Shown: positions 59,501 through 64,000 of the stretch, in pieces
Position numbering within the stretch: the stretch's first letter is position 1
Layout: each line of letters starts with the position of its first letter
Assembly: GCF_048569485.1 (NCBI RefSeq)
Contig: NC_134358.1
Location: 219,018,128-219,082,127 of the forward strand
Direction of reading: 5' to 3'
Source: Anomaloglossus baeobatrachus
Taxonomy: Eukaryota; Chordata; Amphibia; Anura; Aromobatidae
Length of the DNA: 64,000 bases
The notes under the pieces: generated by a model
Seen by the model: the letters and a program-made list of their open reading frames with translations, nothing else
Told to the model about the DNA's origin: nothing
Database searches by the model: none
Program-made: the position numbers and the translations under genes

Positions 59501-60530
59501 AGCTTCCCCGGGGGCTGGGACCTGGTCGAAGGCTGGAGTTCGGCGAGTATCTTGGCGAGGTCCCCATCCATGCGGCGGACTTGGGCAGCCAGTTCCTCCA
59601 TCATTCCGCTTGGGGCTGCAGGTACCGGAGGTGTTGGAAGGGCAGGGGCCACCACGACGGGAGCCGTCTCAGCCGGCCATGGAGCTGCCTCAGGGACTTC
59701 CGAGGCTGGAGGCTGCAGAGCTTTAATGGCCCGTTCCTTTAACACGGCAAAGCCCACATTGGGGTGTTCTAGGGCCCACAGCCAGAGTTGCTTGCGGTCC
59801 TCCGAGGACCTCATCCCCTGTACAAACTGCTCCACTAGCATTTTGTTGCTGTCCACATCGTTGATGGTGTCTACCTGCTTCAGTGTGCGGAGTGCTGTTT
59901 GCAGACGCAAGGCGTAGTCCCGAATGCTATCCGCAGGCCGTTGCCGGCATTGATAAAACTGCCCGTGGACGTGTGGTGGCTCTTGAGAAAGGCAGCCGAA
60001 ACGCGCGTCGGGCGTGGACCAGGATTAGCTCCCCCTTACTCTGAATGCCAATTGGTATGTATGATCGCACTTGTCTGCCTTTACGCTGGTTAACAGCAAT
60101 AGGATTATTCATGAAACAGTTGAATGACTGAGTGTGGTTATCCTTGAGGTATCAGAATACTGGGGACTTTTTTCCAACTTTGCGTTGCACCCTGCAGGTA
60201 TGAACGTGGGAAAGTTTTTCCCTTTATATATTAATGACCGTATTTCCTGCCAATATTGAGTGCATATATGGTTACTCTAATCCTGATCCCCACATTGTGA
60301 GGTTACTTCCTTGTATGCCTATACTTAATGTTACATCTGGGATAGACATGATGTTTGTGATGTATTGTCCCTTTTTATTATGTTAAATAAAAACCGTGTA
60401 TTTAAATAAACTCCATTGTGTGTTGCACACATTTTGTAATAAGGATTTGTGTTTGGCTTAGGTGTGCCTATCCGGGGTGTAGGGTGTGTTGGTGTAGTAC
60501 CTGTGACGACCTGGCTTGTCCAGGGCGCCA
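53540..60530 (-). mobile_element. Ty3/gypsy LTR retrotransposon, broken fossil
   Basis: Minus orientation. The downstream LTR occupies about 53540-54702, with a polypurine tract next to it. The upstream LTR survives only as its first ~100 bases, near 60440-60530. Between are gag with a CCHC knuckle (about 59950-59400), aspartyl protease (about 59250-59200), reverse transcriptase with YLDD (about 58400-57700), RNase H (about 57500-57150), and integrase with its HHCC and DDE parts (about 56750-56000). A tail follows. The coding region shows roughly three breaks, the 5' part is missing, and a hammerhead-like repeat lies in its place. The two LTR starts differ at a few bases, suggesting modest age. 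Confidence 0.9.
59955..60440 (+). repeat. Repeat with hammerhead-like core beside the gypsy element
   Basis: GCTCTTGAGAAAGGCAGCC followed by GAAACGCGCGTC and GGGC gives the stem I, core, stem II, GAAAC and GUC layout, with two core deviations (TTGAGAA instead of CTGANGA). The rest is AT-rich and ends in AATAAAAACC and AAATAAACTCC motifs. Probably a Penelope-like fragment or a SINE derived from one. Confidence 0.45.
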
Positions 60531-60535
60531 AACTA

Positions 60536-61590
60536 CCAAAGACTTGTATGGGTGCGTGTAAGTCGAGACTCACTGCCAAATGCAGCATACTGTGATTCAT
60601 TTCTCATGCTGGTATGGCATAAGAACTTAATCGCAGATGGACACTGTTTTATGCGGGAGGACGGTTAGAGCAAAACTAGTCACAGCTCTAACGTCTCCCG
60701 AGGTCCTCTGGGCAGATGGTAAAGCCACAGATGGACAAGCGGCCAGAAGGCATAGCTTCAGAGGAACAAGAAAAAAGAAAAAGAATCGGTGGTGTTAGTA
60801 GCACACCCACCAAGTACTGGACCTCTCCTGTAAACAGCACAGGGAGTCCTGAGGTAAATTGTCCATGTACGTAGGGGGCACACTGGGACAGTAGGTGCAG
60901 CCAAGTTAGCTTCACTGAGCTGCCACAGTAGGACCGGAGTGGTAGAGCAGAAGCGGGAATACTGGCCCTGTGTTTACCTCACTACGAATCTTAGCATGAC
61001 GGGTACCAGACCTAACCCTGCTTACCGCTTCCAGTAAAAAATTCAGCCCTGTTACAGACACTACAGGGCTGTATTGGCGCTATGGCCGATATATGACTGC
61101 AGTGCTCTGCTGATGTCACAAAGCATAAATGATGCATGAGCAGCCATGTGCGTCATCCAGGGTCTTTTAAAGACTAAGTCCTGCCCCAAGCCAAGCACCA
61201 GTTGGCAATGGCGCCGGCAGCGGCCACTCAGGGGCCGCCGTGTCACTGCTGATCTCATCGACGGCCAATCAGCGGCCGCCGCGTCATAGGGGATGTCAGC
61301 AACGGCCAATCAGGAGCTGCCGTGTCACTGGTGATGTCACGTGCATGCACAGTAGCAGGAATCCCACACTTAGAGCCAGTAAAAGCAGCGGGAACCCACG
61401 CATGCGCAATAGGGCAAAACAGGGACTTACCCTCATAATGAACAAAATCCCTGGACACCTGACACCTACCAGCCAAGCGCCTGGAGTGGCTGACAGGTGG
61501 CTGTGGAGAGTCAGCTGCCACTACAGCAGGGGATGAGGCCAGGGTAGGAGCAGTTCAAGGCTCTGATGAACCCCGAATCATAACACACTG
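60536..61590 (-). mobile_element. Possible LTR-like relic
   Basis: The right edge reads on the minus strand TGTGTTATGATTCGGGGTTC, a start resembling amphibian LTRs. Three CCAAT-containing blocks (GGCCAATCAG and GGCCACTCAG types, 61218-61320) alternate with TGATGTCA motifs, as in a U3 region. No coding part and no clear left edge. Confidence 0.3.
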
Positions 61591-61680
61591 TCCAATAGTT
61601 TTGCACTAGAGTGAGAGCAATTCTATTGTTTTATCGGATTGCACTCATCCTTGCAAAACGCAAGTGGAACTGTAACCTAA

Positions 61681-62545
61681 TACTCAATCTTTTCTCCAAT
61701 TTTGCAACCTCATCTCTTCAGAGTTGCCTCTATGAAGTTCTCTGCCATTCTTGATCATGTGTTATTCTCTGTCACACACACAAGCTTGAGAATTACCTAA
61801 ATTCTTCTTTCTGCAGAGCTCTTTTTTTCCTGAAGTCATCTCTATTACAGAATCATTTTTATTATCACCTAAGCTAATTCACATTATAACATTGCTCTTT
61901 TAATTGCCCTTAATTCACTGCTAATCCAAAGGGAATTGAGGCACCTAATGTGTGGATTACTAAACCATGGGGATAAGTAGATAATCTGAAAACTGCTCAC
62001 CTGATTCAGTTGTGCATTGCAAACACAACACAGCGGAAAGTGAGGATATATCTCCGGCAACTGACTACAGCTCTGACTGCTATTTCCAGGATTCATACAG
62101 TACATTCCAAGAATGAGAAAACTCTCTTTAACCCCTCATCCACCCAAAAAATGATAGCTGGCGGGTGCTGCCAGTAGAATCATGATGTTCAATGGTATGC
62201 AGAGAAGTTTATTTAAGACCACTCATTTGGGAGTTGCTGTTCATAAGGCAGTCCCTCCTGCTGATGGGTCACATCTTATTTTATAAAAGATAGATGATCT
62301 CTGTTTCATTTGCCTGGTGCTAATGCATAAACTGCAAACATTGGTCAATGCATTACATAAAAACAATTGGGGTTTGGAATTTACATTTGCTTATTCAGAA
62401 AAGAAAATTTAATTTTTAGACTTAAATATCTTCAGTGATGAAAAAAGGGAATATTTTTACTTGTAATTATTTAAAAAATGTAGATGTAAATAGTTATTTA
62501 GATTTCTCCAAAATCTCAAATGGATTAAAAACATACCATACAGTT
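61681..62545. other. Nothing recognised
   Basis: AT-rich DNA without a supported gene or repeat end. Confidence 0.3.
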
Positions 62546-62549
62546 CATA

Positions 62550-64000
62550 AAGGTGATGCAGCAGTGGTGGAGAGATTTTGAGTATCATAATGAGTCAGAG
62601 GGAATGAAGCCGCAGCTCTACTGGGAGGCGGGGAAGGCGGTAATGAGAGGCAACCTAATTGCGCAAGTACTTAGGCTTAAAAAACAGATAAATGAGAAGT
62701 TTGACAGTTTGAGCTCCCAATTGCAGCCTATAAAAGTTTTCTGAGAGAAGCCTCAAATAAACACAGGGAAGAATGGAAGCAGGCAATAAGAAATTTTGAG
62801 GTATGGGTGGAAAAATGGGAGCTAATGAGAAAAATCCCAATTGGACATAATTTTACAATGGTTTGGGGATAAGGCAGCAAACTATTAGCTAATGTTGCTA
62901 AAGGGAAGAGGCACAGGAATAGCAACTTAAAAATAAAAAAGAAAGATGGCAACGTTGTCACTATGCTGGTAGAGATAGTTGAACTGCAATAATATTACTC
63001 AGAGCTTTACAGAGAAAAAGACATGGGGGAGGATGGAGGTATAAGATTTTTGTAGAGGATAAAGATTCCTAAAATAACAGTGGCTCAACTAGACACTTTA
63101 AACAGAAATGTTTCAGAGGAGGAGGTCCAGTCAGTCATAAAATCTTTACCTTTGGGCAAATTGACAGGATTGGATGGTATAACGGGGGATTTTTTAAAGC
63201 CATGGCTTAACAGATAACCCCCATTTTGACGAGATGGTACTGGTACAATGAATTTCTGCAGAGTAACACACTATTAGAAGGCACAAATTTAGCATATACT
63301 AATTTAATACCAAAGAAGGGAAAAACTCTGAAAACCCAGCCTCTTTTAGTCCTATATCACTAATTAACCAGGATATCAAGATAATCTTGCAAATCATAGC
63401 AAACCATCTGGCAGAGGTACTGCCAATAATAATAACTCTGGCACAGGTAGGATTCATTAAGGGAAGAAGTGCAGTCACAAATATAAGGCGAACATTGCTG
63501 GCAATCGATGTGGTAGGGTAGGAAGTTAATGGGAGGGGTAGACTGGCGTTGATGACTCTGGATGTGGAGAAGTCATTCGATAATGTAAAATGGAGATAGA
63601 TGGAGCAGGTGTTCGACAAGGTGGGACTAAGGGAACTAGTTTAGAAACTACATAACAATGTTCTACACTAATTCCTTTGCAAGAATACAAATACCGGGAC
63701 ATTTGTCAGATGCCTTCTCACAGCAAAAGGGAACATGCCAAGGGTGCCCATTATCACCATTACTTTTTGACCTAGCATTGGAATCACTGGCATGATATTT
63801 GGAGCAGCACGAGTCATTCAAGGGATAGCAGTAGTAAATAAAAGTTTGAAACAGGTGTATTTTGCAGATCACATTATATTGTATATGGGTGAAGTAGACC
63901 AAGACTTACCTAAGGTACTGAACATTTTTGGAAGTTCGGGGAGTTCTTGGGGTTCGCGTTGAACAAAACAAAATGAGCAGTTCTTTTCCTTAGGGATAAA
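62550..64000 (+). pseudogene. Decayed L1/Tx1-like LINE reverse transcriptase, runs off the window
   Basis: Plus-strand fragments across frames follow L1-type order. LYWEAGKAVMRGNLIA near 62595 and LRLKKQINEKFDSL near 62670 come from the linker after the endonuclease. SFSPISLINQDIKIILQIIA near 63340, VGFIKGRSAVTNIRRTLLAI near 63445, LALMTLDVEKSFDNVKW near 63543 and VYFADHIILYMGE near 63856 (the YADD-like active-site region, here ADH) come from the reverse transcriptase. There are many stops and shifts, so it is dead and old. The endonuclease half upstream is not visible; the 3' part lies beyond the window. Confidence 0.85.

Larger units (their letters stand above)
53310..61677. mobile_element. 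TAA-flanked DNA transposon split by later insertions
   Basis: Left end GGTACGGTTCCACTTGCGT and right end ACGCAAGTGGAACTGTAACC are inverse of each other. TAA stands at 53307-53309 and 61678-61680. Only a few hundred bases belong to the element itself (about 53310-53540 and 61590-61677). The rest is a gypsy element and another repeat inserted into it. Harbinger-like by TSD. Confidence 0.65.

Overview
This is eukaryotic, vertebrate DNA, and almost certainly from a frog (anuran amphibian) with a large, repeat-rich genome. The one host gene recognised is a complete prolactin gene (PRL, + strand, coding span 47963-52558). Its five coding exons predict a precursor of about 230 residues with six cysteines, an amphibian-type N-terminus (QPICPNGG) and an amphibian-type C-terminus (RLIHEGNC). 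A TATA box, a Pit-1-like site and a poly(A) signal are all in place. Nearly everything else recognised is transposable-element DNA, much of it nested.

Region by region. 1-10.9 kb: an old Tc1/mariner relic, several MITEs flanked by TTA/TAA, a 145-bp fold-back repeat, a head-to-head pair of repeats with a hammerhead-like core, a SINE and simple repeats. 10.9-21.6 kb: a block that grew in TA-rich DNA. It holds a Helitron-like element full of minisatellites and palindromes, a nearly intact Tc1 element, a LINE of the R4/Dong type (restriction-like endonuclease) carrying two Harbinger-type MITEs, and a second Tc1 element. 22.65-34.65 kb: a 12-kb PIF/Harbinger transposon with identical 75-bp terminal inverted repeats and TTA duplications. 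It contains an intact transposase gene, an intact MADF-domain gene and a spliced Myb/SANT-like gene, and it has since received MITEs, LTR relics and a hAT element.

35-47.5 kb: a hAT element with mirror-image minisatellites, MITEs, a long fold-back repeat, two solo LTRs and a mariner-like MITE with a 20-bp minisatellite just upstream of prolactin. 47.9-52.7 kb: prolactin, with small DNA transposons in introns 2 and 3. 53.3-61.7 kb: a TAA-flanked DNA element split by a broken Ty3/gypsy element in minus orientation. 62.5 kb to the end: a heavily decayed L1/Tx1-like LINE that runs off the window.

The most unusual system is the three-gene Harbinger. Transposase and MADF genes sit at opposite ends in mirror-image layouts (5' UTR exon, minisatellite-filled intron, splice acceptor a few bases or less before the ATG), with a Myb/SANT gene between them. 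An 86-bp tip of the same family, itself flanked by TTA, lies inside the hAT element. Boundaries of old repeats are approximate. Class assignments of non-coding repeats rest on termini, target duplications and remembered family resemblance, not on a database search.
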